DNA of 64,000 nt. Origin: Methylopila jiangsuensis (GTDB lineage: Bacteria > Pseudomonadota > Alphaproteobacteria > Rhizobiales > Methylopilaceae). The position numbers and the translations under genes are program-made. The stretch covers positions 186,001-250,000 of the forward strand of contig NZ_BSFK01000005.1 of assembly GCF_027922305.1 (NCBI RefSeq), given 5' to 3'. The notes below the pieces were generated by a model. The model searched no databases and was not told the origin of the DNA. It worked only from the letters and a program-made list of their open reading frames with translations. How positions within the stretch are numbered: the stretch's first letter is position 1; each line of letters starts with the position of its first letter. This document shows positions 8,410-18,644 of the stretch, piece after piece.

Positions 8410-9234
8410 ATGGACCTCAATGCCGTCGAGCAGGTGATCGCGCCCTCCGTCCGGGCGGAGCTGCCGCCGTGGCGCGCGGGCGACGCCTTTCTCGCCGGGG
8501 GGACATGGCTGTTCTCCGAGCCCCAGCCGGAGCTGCGGCGGCTGGTGGACCTCGCGGCCCTGCGCTGGCCCCCCTTCGCCGTGACGCCGGAGGGGCTCAT
8601 CCTGTCCGCCACCTGCACGCTGGCGGAGCTTGACCGGATCGAGGCCCCGGCCGACTGGCGCGCCATGAGCGTCATCGCACCCTGCCGGGCGGCGCTTGTG
8701 GGCTCGTTCAAGGTGTGGGCGCAGGCGACGGTCGGCGGCAACCTCTGTCTCGCGCTTCCCGCCGCCCCCATGGCGGCGCTGGCGGCGGCGCTGGACGGCG
8801 ACTGCCGCGTCTGGGCGCCGGACGGCGCGGAGCGGACCATTCCGGCCCGCGCCTTCATCCTCGGCCCCAGACGGACGGCGCTGTCCGAAGGCGAGGCGCT
8901 GCGGGAGATCCGGTTTCCCGTTCAGGCGCTGAAGCGCCGGGCCGCGCTGCGCCGGGCTTCGCTCAGCCCGCTCGGCCGGTCCGCCGCGCTGCTGATCGGA
9001 ACGCTGGACGAGACCTCCGGCGCGTTCGCGCTCACCGTCGCCGCCGCCACGCCCCGGCCGCTGCGGCTGGATTTCGCGCGTGTCCCCGCAGCCCTCGACC
9101 TGCGCGAGGCGCTGGAGGGCGCGGCGGAAGCGGTCGGCTGGCACGGGGACGTGCATGGCGCGCCCGCGTGGCGGCGCCACATGACGCTGCTGCTGGCGGA
9201 GGAGATTCGCGCCGGCTTCGGGGCCGCCGCATGA
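8410..9234 (+). CDS. FAD-binding subunit of a xanthine-dehydrogenase-type molybdenum hydroxylase
   Basis: A 274-residue subunit of the CoxM/XdhB FAD family. It carries the two flavin-binding glycine motifs in slightly altered form: AGGTWLF near residue 29 (usually AGGTDL) and [11 protein letters not shown] near residue 109. It passes electrons from the Fe-S clusters to the acceptor. Its stop overlaps the start of the fused Fe-S/molybdenum subunit (ATGA), so the two are translationally coupled. With guanine deaminase downstream and uricase opposite, the substrate is most likely hypoxanthine or xanthine. Confidence 0.85.
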   Translation: MDLNAVEQVIAPSVRAELPPWRAGDAFLAGGTWLFSEPQPELRRLVDLAALRWPPFAVTPEGLILSATCTLAELDRIEAPADWRAMSVIAPCRAALVGSFKVWAQATVGGNLCLALPAAPMAALAAALDGDCRVWAPDGAERTIPARAFILGPRRTALSEGEALREIRFPVQALKRRAALRRASLSPLGRSAALLIGTLDETSGAFALTVAAATPRPLRLDFARVPAALDLREALEGAAEAVGWHGDVHGAPAWRRHMTLLLAEEIRAGFGAAA

Positions 9235-11840
9235 TGATGGTGGACGGCGAGGTCGTGGCGCGTTCGCCGCGGCCGGGCCAGTGCCTGCGCAGCTTCCTGC
9301 GGGACATCGGCCGCTTCGCGGTCAAGACCGGCTGCGACGCCGGCGACTGCGGCGCCTGCACCGTGCATCTGGACGGCGAGGCCGTGAACAGCTGCATCAC
9401 GCCCGCCTTCCGCGCGGCGGGGCGCCGTGTGGTCACGGCGGAGGGGCTCGGCGATCATCCGATCCGGGCGGCGCTCGACGCGGCGCAGCCGTTCCAGTGC
9501 GGCTACTGCGCGCCCGGCATGGCGATGACCGCCGCGGCGCTCGATCAGGGCCAGATGCGCGATCTCGCCCAGGCGCTGAAGGGCAGCCTCTGCCGCTGCA
9601 CCGGTTATGGCCCGATCCTCGACGCCCTCGGCGGCGCGGTTCCGCCCGACGCGGCGCCGGCGCCGCTCTCCGGCCGCCTCGTGCGCGGGACCGAGCCCTT
9701 CACCTTCGACGTGGCGATCGAAGGACTGCTGCACATGAAGGTGCTGCGCTCGCCCCACGCCCATGCGCGGGTGCTGCGCATCGACGCGGGGGCGGCGCGG
9801 GCCACGCCCGGCGTGGCGGCGGTGCTGACCCATCTCGACGCGCCCGTCGCCCGCTTCTCCACCGCCCGCCACCACCATGCCGGCGACGACGCGGCCGACA
9901 TGCGTGTGCTGGACGACGTGATGCGCTTCGTGGGCCAGCGCGTGGCGGCGGTGGTGGCGGAGAGCGAGGCGGCGGCGGAGGCGGGCCTGCGCGCGCTCAT
10001 CGTGCAGTATGAACCGTCGCCATCGGCGCTCACCGTGGAGGCGGCGCTCGCCGAGGGCGCGCCGCCGGTCCAGCCGACGCCGCCGGGCGGGCGGGCCAAC
10101 GTGGCGGACGCCTTTTCCGGCGTCTGTGGCGACGTCGCCGCCGGGCTGGCGGAGGCCGATGTGGCGGTGACGCAGACCTGCCGCTCCCACCGGGCGCAGC
10201 ACGCCCATCTGGAGACCCACGGCGCGCTCGGCTGGCTGGACGGCGACGGCCGCCTGACGCTGCGCTCCAGCACCCAGACGCCGTTCCTGACCCGGGACGC
10301 GCTGGCGGCGCTGTTCGATCTGCCTCGGGAAAAGGTGCGGGTGCTGTGCGGCCGGGTCGGCGGCGGCTTCGGCGGCAAGCAGGAGATGCTGGTGGAGGAT
10401 CTGGTGGCGCTGGCGGTGCTGCGCACCGGCCGTCCGGTGAAGCTGCAGCTCACCCGCGCCGAGCAGTTCACCGCGAGCTTCACCCGCCACGCCATGACGG
10501 TCACGGCGACGCTCGGCGCCAGGGCGGACGGGACGCTGACCGCGATGGCGCTCAAGGTGGTGGCCGACACCGGCGCCTATGGCAACCACGCCATCGGCGT
10601 GCTGCGCCACGGCTGCAACGAATCCATGATCGTCTACCGCTGCCCCAACAAGGCGGTGGACGCGATCAGCGTGCACACGCACACGATGCCCGCCGGCGCC
10701 TTTCGAGGCTATGGCCTGAGCCAGACCATCTTCGCCATCGAAAGCGCCATGGACGAGCTGGCGCGGCGGCTCGGGATCGATCCGTTCGAGCTCAGGCGGC
10801 GCAACGTCATCCGGCCCGGCGACGCCATGGTCGCCCATGAGGCGCGGGAGCATGACGTGACCTTCGGCAGCTACGGCGCCGACCAGTGCCTCGATCTGGC
10901 GGAGCAGGCGCTGGCCCGCGGCCGGGACAGGCATGACGCCCCGCCCGGCTGGCGGGTGGGGGAGGGCATGGCGCTCGCCATGATCGACACCATCCCGCCG
11001 CGGGGCCATGTGTCGGACGCGGCGCTCCGCCTGCTGCCGGACGGGCGGGTGGAGCTGCGGGTGGGGTCGGCCGAATTCGGCTCCGGCTCCACCGTGGCGC
11101 TGGCGCAGATCGCGGCGGAGGTTCTGGGCCTGCCGGCGGAACGGATCGCGCTCCGCCACGGCGACACCGATCTGGTCGGCGAAGACACCGGCGTCTACGG
11201 CAGCACCGGCCTTGTGGTCACGGGGCTCGCGGTGGAGCGGGCCGCGCGGGCTCTGAAAACGGAGCTTGAGCGCCTCGCGGATGAAGCCGGCGTCTCGGCG
11301 CAGGACATCGCCGCGCTGGCGACGGAGGCGGAGCAGCGGGGCGCCCCGCTCGCCGCGCGCGGCCGGGCGGAGGGCAGCCCGCGCTCCATCGCCTTCAACG
11401 TGCAGGGCTTCCGGGTGGCGGTGCGGCCGGAGACCGGGGAGATCCGCATTCTGGCGAGCGTCCATGCGGCGGACGCCGGCCGGGTGCTCAACCCGCGCCA
11501 GTGCCGGGGGCAGGTGGAGGGCGGCGTGGCGCAGGCGATCGGCGCGGCGCTCTACGAGGATTTCCGCATCGGCCCCGACGGCGCGGTGGAGACCGCGAGC
11601 TTCCGCGACTATCACATCCCGGCGGTGGCCGATCTGCCCCGCACCGAAGTCCTGTTCGCCGACACCTATGACGCAACCGGCCCCATGGGCGCGAAATCCA
11701 TGAGCGAGAGCCCGTTCAACCCCGTGGCGGCGGCGCTCGCCAACGCCGTGCGCGACGCCGTCGGGTTGCGGCTCGACGCCACCCCGTTCACGCCCGACCG
11801 GGTGCACGCCGCGCTGGTCGCCGCGGAGCAGGGCGAGTGA
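9231..11840 (+). CDS. Fused [2Fe-2S] and molybdopterin subunit of a xanthine-dehydrogenase-type enzyme
   Basis: An 869-residue fusion. Residues 1-130 are the double [2Fe-2S] domain: Cys35, Cys40, Cys43, Cys55 for the plant-type cluster and Cys90, Cys93, Cys121, Cys123 (CGYC, CRC) for the second. Residues from about 150 are the molybdopterin domain with [10 protein letters not shown] and AFRGYG. The catalytic glutamate is kept (Glu826), but the surrounding loop reads KSMSESP instead of the common KGVGEPP. The usual split is Fe-S+FAD and Mo; here FAD is separate and Fe-S is joined to Mo, as in E. coli XdhD. Three in-frame ATG codons occur at 9231, 9234 and 9237. No XdhC-type insertase gene is in the window. 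Confidence 0.88.
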   Translation: MMMVDGEVVARSPRPGQCLRSFLRDIGRFAVKTGCDAGDCGACTVHLDGEAVNSCITPAFRAAGRRVVTAEGLGDHPIRAALDAAQPFQCGYCAPGMAMTAAALDQGQMRDLAQALKGSLCRCTGYGPILDALGGAVPPDAAPAPLSGRLVRGTEPFTFDVAIEGLLHMKVLRSPHAHARVLRIDAGAARATPGVAAVLTHLDAPVARFSTARHHHAGDDAADMRVLDDVMRFVGQRVAAVVAESEAAAEAGLRALIVQYEPSPSALTVEAALAEGAPPVQPTPPGGRANVADAFSGVCGDVAAGLAEADVAVTQTCRSHRAQHAHLETHGALGWLDGDGRLTLRSSTQTPFLTRDALAALFDLPREKVRVLCGRVGGGFGGKQEMLVEDLVALAVLRTGRPVKLQLTRAEQFTASFTRHAMTVTATLGARADGTLTAMALKVVADTGAYGNHAIGVLRHGCNESMIVYRCPNKAVDAISVHTHTMPAGAFRGYGLSQTIFAIESAMDELARRLGIDPFELRRRNVIRPGDAMVAHEAREHDVTFGSYGADQCLDLAEQALARGRDRHDAPPGWRVGEGMALAMIDTIPPRGHVSDAALRLLPDGRVELRVGSAEFGSGSTVALAQIAAEVLGLPAERIALRHGDTDLVGEDTGVYGSTGLVVTGLAVERAARALKTELERLADEAGVSAQDIAALATEAEQRGAPLAARGRAEGSPRSIAFNVQGFRVAVRPETGEIRILASVHAADAGRVLNPRQCRGQVEGGVAQAIGAALYEDFRIGPDGAVETASFRDYHIPAVADLPRTEVLFADTYDATGPMGAKSMSESPFNPVAAALANAVRDAVGLRLDATPFTPDRVHAALVAAEQGE

Positions 11841-13153
11841 GCGGCCGCGTCGCCGCCCTGCGCGGCGCGACCGTGTCGCTGCGGGACGATCCGTTTCTTC
11901 GCCCCTCCGCCGCCTGTCTGGAGCATCACGACGACGCGCTGATCGTGATCGAGGACGGGACGATCACGGTTTTCGGGGATTACGCCGCGACGAAGGACCG
12001 GCTTCCCGCCGGCGTCGAGCCGCAGCGGTTCGAGAACGCATTGATCACGCCGGGCTTCATCGACGCCCATGTGCATTACCCGCAGACCCAGATGATCGGC
12101 GCTTTCGGCGCCGACCTGCTGGGCTGGCTGGAGCGCTACACCTTCCCGACCGAGCTGATGTTCGCCGACCGCGCCCATGCGGAGACGGTGGCGGCGCTGT
12201 TCCTGCGGGCGCTGTTCGCGGCCGGAACCACCACGGCGGCGGTCTACGGCACCGTCCACGCCCATTCCGTGGACGCGATCTTCGCCGAGGCCGAGCGCTT
12301 CGGCGCGCGCATGATCGCCGGCAAGGTGATGATGGACCGGCACGCGCCGGAGGCTCTGCTCGACACCGCCGAGCGGGGCTACGCGGAAAGCCGGGCGCTG
12401 ATCGCCCGCTGGCACGGTCGCGGCCGGCTCGGCTACGCGGTCACGCCGCGCTTCGCGCCCTCCTGCACCGAGGCGCAGCTCGACGCCGCCGGCGCGCTGC
12501 TGGCCGAGAACCCCGGCGTCCATCTCCAGACCCATCTGGCGGAGAGCGAGGCCGAGGTCGCCTGGGTGCGGGAGCTGTTCCCGGCGCGGGCGGACTATCT
12601 GGACGTCTACGCCCGTCACGGCCTCGCCGGGCCGCGCTCGCTGTTCGGCCACGCCATCCATCTGGACGAGAGCGCCTTCGCCCGCTGCCACGCCTGCGAC
12701 GCCGCGCTGGTCCATTGCCCGAGCTCGAACCTGTTCCTCGGCAGCGGCCTGTTCCGCCTGTTCGAGGCGGTGGACCCGCGGCGGCCGGTGCGGGTCGGCC
12801 TCGGCAGCGACGTGGGCGCGGGGACCAGCCTGTCGCCGTTCCGGTCCATGGGCGACGCCTGCAAGGTCTCGGCGCTTGGCGGCCGGCGGCTCGACGCCGC
12901 GCAGGCGTTTCATCTCGCCACGCTCGGCGGCGCGCGGGCGCTCGGCCTCGACGACCGCATCGGCCGCATCGCCGTGGGCTATGAGGCCGACCTGTGCGTG
13001 CTCGACCTCGCCGCCACGCCGCTGCTCGGCTTCCGGACGTCGTGGTGCGACAGCGTCGAGGAGCTGCTGTTCGCGCTCATGACGCTCGCCGACGACCGGA
13101 TGGTGCGCGCCACCTACGTGGCGGGCGCGCGCGTGTTCGACCGCGACGGGTGA
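11837..13153 (+). CDS. guaD: Guanine deaminase
   Basis: Zinc amidohydrolase that converts guanine to xanthine, the substrate of the upstream dehydrogenase. The 438-residue protein shows metal and substrate motifs in order: [38 protein letters not shown] and [11 protein letters not shown]. The GTG start at 11837 overlaps the preceding stop as GTGA, so it is the third gene of a coupled xdh operon. It converges on prkB with only nine bases between the stops. Confidence 0.95.
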   Translation: MSGRVAALRGATVSLRDDPFLRPSAACLEHHDDALIVIEDGTITVFGDYAATKDRLPAGVEPQRFENALITPGFIDAHVHYPQTQMIGAFGADLLGWLERYTFPTELMFADRAHAETVAALFLRALFAAGTTTAAVYGTVHAHSVDAIFAEAERFGARMIAGKVMMDRHAPEALLDTAERGYAESRALIARWHGRGRLGYAVTPRFAPSCTEAQLDAAGALLAENPGVHLQTHLAESEAEVAWVRELFPARADYLDVYARHGLAGPRSLFGHAIHLDESAFARCHACDAALVHCPSSNLFLGSGLFRLFEAVDPRRPVRVGLGSDVGAGTSLSPFRSMGDACKVSALGGRRLDAAQAFHLATLGGARALGLDDRIGRIAVGYEADLCVLDLAATPLLGFRTSWCDSVEELLFALMTLADDRMVRATYVAGARVFDRDG

Positions 13154-13162
13154 GGCGGCGCG

Positions 13163-14047
13163 TCACACCGCCGCCAGCGCCCGTTTCCGCTTGTCCATCA
13201 GCGCCATGATCATCGGCGTCAGGATGAGCTGCATGGCGAGGTCGAGCTTGCCGCCGGGGATGACGATGGAGTTCGCCCGGGACATGAAGCTGTTCGGCAC
13301 CATGGACAGCAGGTAGGGGAAGTCGATGCCGCGCGGCTTGCGGAAGCGGATCACCACCATGGATTCGTCGGCGGTGGGGATCGCCCGGGCGATGAACGGG
13401 TTCGAGGTGTCCACCGTCGGGATGCGCTGGAAGTTGATGTCGGTCGCGCTGAACTGCGGGCAGATGTAGTTGATGTAGTCCGGCATGCGCCGCAGGATCG
13501 TCTGGGTGACGTCGTCCTTGGAATAGCCGCGCTGGCCGCTGTCCCGGTGGATCTTCTGGATCCATTCGAGGTTCAGCACCGGCACCACGCCGATCTTGAG
13601 ATCCGCGAAGCGGGCGGTGTCGACGCCGTCCGCGATCACCGCGCCGTGCAGGCCCTCGTAAAGCAGAAGGTCGGTAGGCGCCGGCAGCTCCTCCCACGGC
13701 GTGAAGGAGCCCACCGGCGCGCCGAAGCGCTCCGCCTCGCCGGCGTCGTGGACGTAGTAGCGCGTGCGGCCCTCGCCGCGCTCGCCGTAGCGGGCCAGCA
13801 CGGCCTCCAGCTCATCCAGCATGTTGGCTTCGAGGCCGAAGTGGCTGAAATGATGGTCGCCGCGCTTGGCGGCCTCCCGCACGCGCCGCTTCATCTCGGC
13901 GCGGTCGTAGCGGTGGAAGGCGTCGCCCTGGACGTAGGCCGGCGTGATGCGTTCGCGCCGGAAGATCTGTTCGAAGGTCGCGCGCACGGAGGTCGTGCCC
14001 GCGCCGGACGATCCCGTGACCGAGATGATGGGATGGCGAGCGGACAT
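13163..14047 (-). CDS. prkB: Phosphoribulokinase
   Basis: Proteobacterial-type phosphoribulokinase of 294 residues that makes ribulose 1,5-bisphosphate from ribulose 5-phosphate and ATP. The N-terminus carries the P-loop GSSGAGTTSV, followed by the family segments YVQGDAFHRYDR, DHHFSHFGLEAN and LLLYEGLHGAV. It lies 21 bases downstream of the fructose-bisphosphatase gene. In Calvin-cycle organisms the pair belongs to the cbb operon. In serine-cycle methylotrophs a prkB is kept to make a signal for the QscR regulator. No RuBisCO gene is visible, so both remain open. Confidence 0.95.
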   Translation of the reverse strand: MSARHPIISVTGSSGAGTTSVRATFEQIFRRERITPAYVQGDAFHRYDRAEMKRRVREAAKRGDHHFSHFGLEANMLDELEAVLARYGERGEGRTRYYVHDAGEAERFGAPVGSFTPWEELPAPTDLLLYEGLHGAVIADGVDTARFADLKIGVVPVLNLEWIQKIHRDSGQRGYSKDDVTQTILRRMPDYINYICPQFSATDINFQRIPTVDTSNPFIARAIPTADESMVVIRFRKPRGIDFPYLLSMVPNSFMSRANSIVIPGGKLDLAMQLILTPMIMALMDKRKRALAAV

Positions 14048-14068
14048 GAACGAGCGTATCCGCCGCCG

Positions 14069-15091
14069 TCAGGCCAGGAACAGGCCGCGCTTGGCGAACA
14101 GCGGCGAGCGGGTGGGGGGCTCGGCGTAGTACTGCGCGATGCGCTCCACCTCGTCCTTGGAGCCGCAGACCAGCGGCGAGCGCACGTGCAGCGACTTGGG
14201 CTCGATGTCGAGAATCGGGCGCACGCCGTCGGTGGCCGCGCCGCCCGCCTGCTCGCACACGAAGGCGATGGGGTTGCATTCGTAGGTCAGCCGCAGTCGG
14301 CCCGAGGCGTAGCCCTGGCGCGCGTCGCCCGGATAGAGATAGACGCCGCCGCGGACGAGGATGCGGAACACGTCCGCCACCAGCGAGCCGACCCAGCGCA
14401 TGTTGAAGTTCTTCTCGCGCGGGCCTTCGGCGCCGGCGAGGCAGTCGCCCACATAGGCCTGCATGGCGTCGTCCCAGTGGCGCTGGTTCGAGGCGTTGAC
14501 GGCGTATTCCTTGGTCTGCGCGGGAATCTGCACGTCCGCATGGGTGCGGACGAAGGCGCCCGACGCCCGGTCCAGCATGAAGACGTGGGTTCCGGCCCCG
14601 ACGGTGAGCACCAGCGCGGTGGCCGGGCCGTAGACGATGAAGCCCGCCGCGAGCTGGTTGCGGCCAGGCTGGACGAAGGAGGTCGCGCCGTCGTTCGGCA
14701 GCACGCCGAACAGCGTGCCGATGGAGACGTTGGTCTCGATGTTGGACGAGCCGTCCAGCGGGTCCATGGCGACCACGAGCGGGCGGGCGTCGTCGAACAC
14801 CACCTCTTCCTTGGCCTCCTCGGAGCCCACGCGGGCCACGGGCGAATCCTTCAGCAGATCGACCACGATGTCGTGGGTGCGCACGTCCAGCGCCTTCTGG
14901 GCGTCGCCGCCGGCGTTGGTGGCGTCGGTCTGGGCGCCCATCGCCTCCTCCAGCGCGCCGCGCCCGACGATGTCGGCGATGACGACGCCGGCCTCGACCA
15001 TCAGCGTGATGACGCGGGCGACGTCGCCGCGCAGGGCGTCTTCGCCGGCCCAGGAGGCGAGATAGGCGTCGAGGGTCGTGTTGTCGGGCAC
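14069..15091 (-). CDS. fbp: Fructose-1,6-bisphosphatase class I
   Basis: Hydrolyses fructose 1,6-bisphosphate to fructose 6-phosphate in gluconeogenesis or sugar-phosphate regeneration. The 340-residue protein has the metal and substrate motif MDPLDGSSNIE, then GGVYLYPGD and ECNPIAFVCEQAGG. The GTG at 15091 is preceded by AGGGGAAG at suitable distance and gives a normal length; upstream reading to 15223 adds a low-complexity tail with no family match. It is the first gene of the fbp-prkB pair and diverges from the LysR regulator. Confidence 0.93.
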   Translation of the reverse strand: MPDNTTLDAYLASWAGEDALRGDVARVITLMVEAGVVIADIVGRGALEEAMGAQTDATNAGGDAQKALDVRTHDIVVDLLKDSPVARVGSEEAKEEVVFDDARPLVVAMDPLDGSSNIETNVSIGTLFGVLPNDGATSFVQPGRNQLAAGFIVYGPATALVLTVGAGTHVFMLDRASGAFVRTHADVQIPAQTKEYAVNASNQRHWDDAMQAYVGDCLAGAEGPREKNFNMRWVGSLVADVFRILVRGGVYLYPGDARQGYASGRLRLTYECNPIAFVCEQAGGAATDGVRPILDIEPKSLHVRSPLVCGSKDEVERIAQYYAEPPTRSPLFAKRGLFLA

Positions 15092-15269
15092 CGGCGTCTT
15101 CCCCTGATCTGGCGGCGACGGTCTTGAAGCCGTCAGCCTTCGGGCGTCCGCGCCCGTCGCTTCTCGTGCGGCGCCGCCCGTGGCGGCGTCAAGCGGCCGC
15201 CATCCTGTCTCCGCGCATGTCATATGTCATTGCTCAGCTTTCCCGAATAACCTAAATGTCGATTTCAGC

Positions 15270-16199
15270 ATGTCTGAAAGCCTGATCCGCTCCCTGACCC
15301 TGAAGCAGCTTCGCGCCCTGGCGGAGGTGGCCGACACCGGCTCGGTCAGCGCGGCCGCGCGCCGGCTGTCGGTGACGCCGCCGGCCGTCACCATGCAGGT
15401 GCAGCTTCTGGAGGCGGCGCTCGGTCTGCCGCTGCTCGACCGCACCGGCGAGAAGTTCCGCCCCACCGACGCCGGCCGCGAGGTGGCGGTGGCCGCCGCC
15501 CGCATCGAGGCGGCGCTCCGGGACTGCGTGGCGGCGCTGGAAGCCATGAAGGGCCTCGACGGCGGCCGGGTGGCGGTCGCCATCATCTCCACCGCGAAGT
15601 ATTTCGCGCCCATGGCGCTCGGCGTGTTCGCGCGCGCCCATCCCAACGTCGACGTGAGCCTCACCATCGGCAACCGCGCCGAGGTGATCGCCCTGCTGCG
15701 CTCCGACGCGGTGGACGTGGCCATCATGGGCCGCCCGCCGGAGGATCTGGAGACCGAGCAGGTGGTGATCGGCGATCACCCCCATGTGGTGATCGCGCCG
15801 CCGGACCATCCGCTGGCGGGCCGGGGGCCGCTGCCGCCCCAGGCGCTGACGGGCCACACCTTCCTGATGCGCGAGCAGGGCTCCGGCACCCGCGGGCTGA
15901 TGGAGCGCCTGTTCGGCGAGGAGGGCGTGCGCCCCAAGGCCGGCATGGAGATCGGCTCCAACGAGACCATCAAGCAGGCGGTGATCGCGGGGCTCGGGCT
16001 CGCCTTCATCTCGGCGCACACGGTCGCGGCCGAGGTGGCGCAGGGGCGGCTGGCGCAGCTCGACGTGGTCGGCCTGCCGATCATGCGGCAGTGGTACGTG
16101 GTGCGCCGCGCGGGCAAGCGCCTGACGCCGCCGGCCGCCGCCATGAACGCCTTCCTGTCCGAGCGCGGCGCGGAGTTCCTGCCGCGATCCATGTTCTGA
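15270..16199 (+). CDS. LysR-type regulator, CbbR/QscR-like
   Basis: A 309-residue LysR protein with an N-terminal winged helix (LKQLRALAEVADTGSVSAAA, PPAVTMQV) and a C-terminal effector domain (RGLMERLF, EIGSNETIKQAVIAGLG). SNETIKQAV is typical of the CbbR group. It diverges from fbp-prkB, the classic arrangement of a regulator and its target. The ATG at 15270 begins MSESLIRSLTL. Whether it is CbbR (Calvin operon) or QscR (serine cycle, sensing ribulose phosphates) cannot be told here. The shared intergenic region (15092-15269) should hold its binding site; I could not mark one with confidence. Confidence 0.88.
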   Translation: MSESLIRSLTLKQLRALAEVADTGSVSAAARRLSVTPPAVTMQVQLLEAALGLPLLDRTGEKFRPTDAGREVAVAAARIEAALRDCVAALEAMKGLDGGRVAVAIISTAKYFAPMALGVFARAHPNVDVSLTIGNRAEVIALLRSDAVDVAIMGRPPEDLETEQVVIGDHPHVVIAPPDHPLAGRGPLPPQALTGHTFLMREQGSGTRGLMERLFGEEGVRPKAGMEIGSNETIKQAVIAGLGLAFISAHTVAAEVAQGRLAQLDVVGLPIMRQWYVVRRAGKRLTPPAAAMNAFLSERGAEFLPRSMF

Positions 16200-16322
16200 T
16201 TCCGGCAGGCGGGACACGCATCCCGTATCGACCCCGCGTCCGTGGCGTGCCACAGTTTCGCCAGAGAGGCGCGCCGGGCGGATGAGCAGGCCCCAAGCGT
16301 CCGAGACAGGAAGGAACCGTCG

Positions 16323-17324
16323 ATGTCGAACGATCTCCCCATCACCCGCCGTGGGTTCGGCGCGCTCGCCGGCGCAGGCGCCGCGGCCGCCGCTCTCGGC
16401 GCCTTTCCGAAGCCGGCGCTCGCTCAAGGGTATCCCGCCCGCGTCGTCACGCTGATCGTGCCCTTCGCGCCCGGCGGCTCCACCGACCTGGTGGCCCGCC
16501 TCGTGGCCGCCAAGATGGGCGAGGTCCTCGGCCAGCAGGTGATCGTGGACAACCGCGGCGGCGCCGGCGGCAACCTGGGCGCGGGCGTGGTCGCCAAGGC
16601 CGACCCCGACGGCTACACCATCCTCATGGGCACGGTGGCGACCCACGCCCTCAACCCGGCGCTCTACAAGAAGATCAGCTACGACGCGGTAAAGGACTTC
16701 GCGCCGATCTCGCTGCTGGTGAACGTGCCGAACGTGCTGACGGTGAACCCCAAGTTCCCGGCCAAGACGGTGCAGGAGCTGATCGACCTCGCCAAGGCCG
16801 AGCCCGGCAAATACGCCTACGCCTCGTCGGGCAACGGCTCGCCGCTGCATCTCTCCGGCGAGCTGTTCAAGAAGCTCGCGGGCGTCGACATCGTCCATAT
16901 CCCCTACAAGGGGTCGGGTCCGGCGCTGGTGGACGTGATCGCCGGCCAGGTGCCGATGCAGTTCGACAACATGCCGTCCTCCACCGAGCACATCAAGACG
17001 GGCCGCCTGCGGGCGCTTGGCGTCACCACCGCCAAGCGCACCGCCACCTTCCCGGACCTGCCCGCCATCGGCGAGACGCTGCCGGGCTACGACACCTACT
17101 CCTGGAACGCGCTGTTCGCTCCCGCCGGCACGCCGCCGGAGGCGATCGAGAAGCTGAACGCCGCCGCCGTCAAGGCGCTGCAGGACGAGGGCGTGAAGGC
17201 GAAGCTGACCGATTTCAGCGCCGAGATCGTGGGCTCCGACCCGCAGGTGCTGGCCGATCTGGTGAAGGCCGAGCTCGCCAAATGGGCCCCGATCGTCGCC
17301 GATTCCGGCGCGCAGATCGACTGA
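16323..17324 (+). CDS. Tripartite tricarboxylate transporter substrate-binding protein (TctC/Bug family)
   Basis: Periplasmic binding protein of 333 residues. It has a twin-arginine-type signal (TRRGFGALAGAG, cleavage after KPALAQ) and the family sequence RVVTLIVPFAPGGSTDLVAR, plus [27 protein letters not shown] lies upstream of the ATG at 16323. No TctA or TctB membrane partner is next to it, so it is an orphan binding protein, as is common in this family. Ligand unknown; carboxylates are typical. Confidence 0.88.
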   Translation: MSNDLPITRRGFGALAGAGAAAAALGAFPKPALAQGYPARVVTLIVPFAPGGSTDLVARLVAAKMGEVLGQQVIVDNRGGAGGNLGAGVVAKADPDGYTILMGTVATHALNPALYKKISYDAVKDFAPISLLVNVPNVLTVNPKFPAKTVQELIDLAKAEPGKYAYASSGNGSPLHLSGELFKKLAGVDIVHIPYKGSGPALVDVIAGQVPMQFDNMPSSTEHIKTGRLRALGVTTAKRTATFPDLPAIGETLPGYDTYSWNALFAPAGTPPEAIEKLNAAAVKALQDEGVKAKLTDFSAEIVGSDPQVLADLVKAELAKWAPIVADSGAQID

Positions 17325-17345
17325 GGCCCAGCGGGGCGCGGCGCG

Positions 17346-17855
17346 TCAGGCCGCGCCCGTCTCCCTCAGATACAGCAGCAGATCGAGCGGCGGTCCGGCC
17401 TCCGGGCCGCCGAACTGCGTCAGAAGCGCATGCGCCTGGCCGCGGTGATGGGTCTGGTGGTTGAACAGATGCGCCAGCGCCGATCCGAGCCTTTGGCGGA
17501 TGGGCTCAGGCGAGGCCTGTCGGCGGAAGCTGAGTTCGCGGTCGAGATCGGCCGGCGTCAGCGCGGCCACAAAGGCGGAGAGCGCCGCGTCCAGCGCCGC
17601 GCGCGCCTCTTCAAGCGGCGCGAACTCGGGGTAGGGAACGTCGTCGAGCTGGTGGGGCGGGGTGAAGCCGCCCCGGAGCCGGTCCAGCCAGATCGCGTCC
17701 GTCACCACCAGATGGTTGAGCGTGCCGCGCAGCGAGCGGAAGAACGCGCCGCCGTCGCGGGCGAAGTCTTGGGGCGGAAGCGCCGCCACCGCGCCGTAGA
17801 GCCGCCGGTTGGCCCAGGCGTTGTAGGCGGCGAAGGTTCGCCAGTGGTCGATCAT
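17346..17855 (-). CDS. DinB family metal-dependent protein
   Basis: A 169-residue four-helix-bundle protein of the DinB/YfiT superfamily. The putative metal ligands are in NHLVVTD (residue about 47) and in the paired histidines HLFNHQTHHRGQ (residues about 132-143). The N-terminus FAAYNAWANRRLY is characteristic. Members include thiol-dependent enzymes, but the substrate here is unknown. AGGAGG lies five bases before the ATG. It diverges from a glutathione S-transferase gene, which hints at a thiol-linked role, by inference only. Confidence 0.82.
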   Translation of the reverse strand: MIDHWRTFAAYNAWANRRLYGAVAALPPQDFARDGGAFFRSLRGTLNHLVVTDAIWLDRLRGGFTPPHQLDDVPYPEFAPLEEARAALDAALSAFVAALTPADLDRELSFRRQASPEPIRQRLGSALAHLFNHQTHHRGQAHALLTQFGGPEAGPPLDLLLYLRETGAA

Positions 17856-17937
17856 GCTTTCCTCCTCGCGTCGTCACGTCTGGCATGCCAGTTTCGGCGC
17901 GTCGCGATCTCAGAAAAACAACCGAGAGGAAACGCCC

Positions 17938-18618
17938 GTGACCGCCCATCTCTACGATCTTGCGCTGGCCGACGGCCGACGCATCAGCCCTTACTGCTGG
18001 GCCGTCAAGCTGGCGCTGGCGCATAAGGGCGTCGCCTTCGCCACCACGGCGGCCCGTTTCACCGACATTCCGACCATCGCGGGGGGCGGCTTCAAGACCG
18101 TGCCGGTGCTGGAGATCGAGGGCGAGACGATCGGCGACTCGCTCGCCATCGCCCGCCGTCTCGAACAGCTTCGGCCCGAGAACCCGCTGTTCGCGGGCGA
18201 GGGCGGGCTTGCGCTGACGCAAGGGCTCGGCGCGGCGCTGACCGCCTATCTGCTGGGCAAGATGTCGCGCGCCATGGTCGTCGCCATCCACGACGCGCTG
18301 GACGACGAGAACAAGGCCTACTTCCGCGCCTCGCGGGAGCGCATGTTCCGCGAGCCGCTGGAGCAGGTGGCCGCCGACCCGGAGGCGAAGATCGCCGCCG
18401 CGCGCGAGGCCATGACCCCGCTGAAGATCGCGCTGCGGGGCCAGCCGTTCCTTGGCGGCGAGGCGCCGCTGTTCGTCGACTTCCAGATCGCCGGCCTGTT
18501 CCAGTGGGCGCGGGTGATCGGCGCCGTGGATTATCTCGATGGCGAAGAGAAACTCGCCGCGTGGTTCGAGCGGCTGGAGGAGCGCTACGGCGAGACGCTG
18601 TCCGCGACGAAGGGCTGA
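17938..18618 (+). CDS. Glutathione S-transferase family protein
   Basis: A 226-residue cytosolic protein with an N-terminal thioredoxin-like domain (active-site region RISPYCWAVKLALAHKG, and the glutathione-contact segment VPVLEIEGETIGDSLAIARRLE) and an all-helical C-terminal domain. The GTG at 17938 has GAGAGGA upstream and is preferred over longer reading. It diverges from the DinB gene across 82 bases. Substrate not predictable. Confidence 0.85.
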   Translation: MTAHLYDLALADGRRISPYCWAVKLALAHKGVAFATTAARFTDIPTIAGGGFKTVPVLEIEGETIGDSLAIARRLEQLRPENPLFAGEGGLALTQGLGAALTAYLLGKMSRAMVVAIHDALDDENKAYFRASRERMFREPLEQVAADPEAKIAAAREAMTPLKIALRGQPFLGGEAPLFVDFQIAGLFQWARVIGAVDYLDGEEKLAAWFERLEERYGETLSATKG

Positions 18619-18644
18619 CGGCTCCAACACGCGCCCACAGACGA

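Noticed and set aside
8922-11807. 961-codon minus-strand frame opposite the Fe-S/Mo subunit gene
   Set aside because: The plus strand encodes intact cofactor motifs; this frame is His/Arg/Ala-rich with no recognisable domain.
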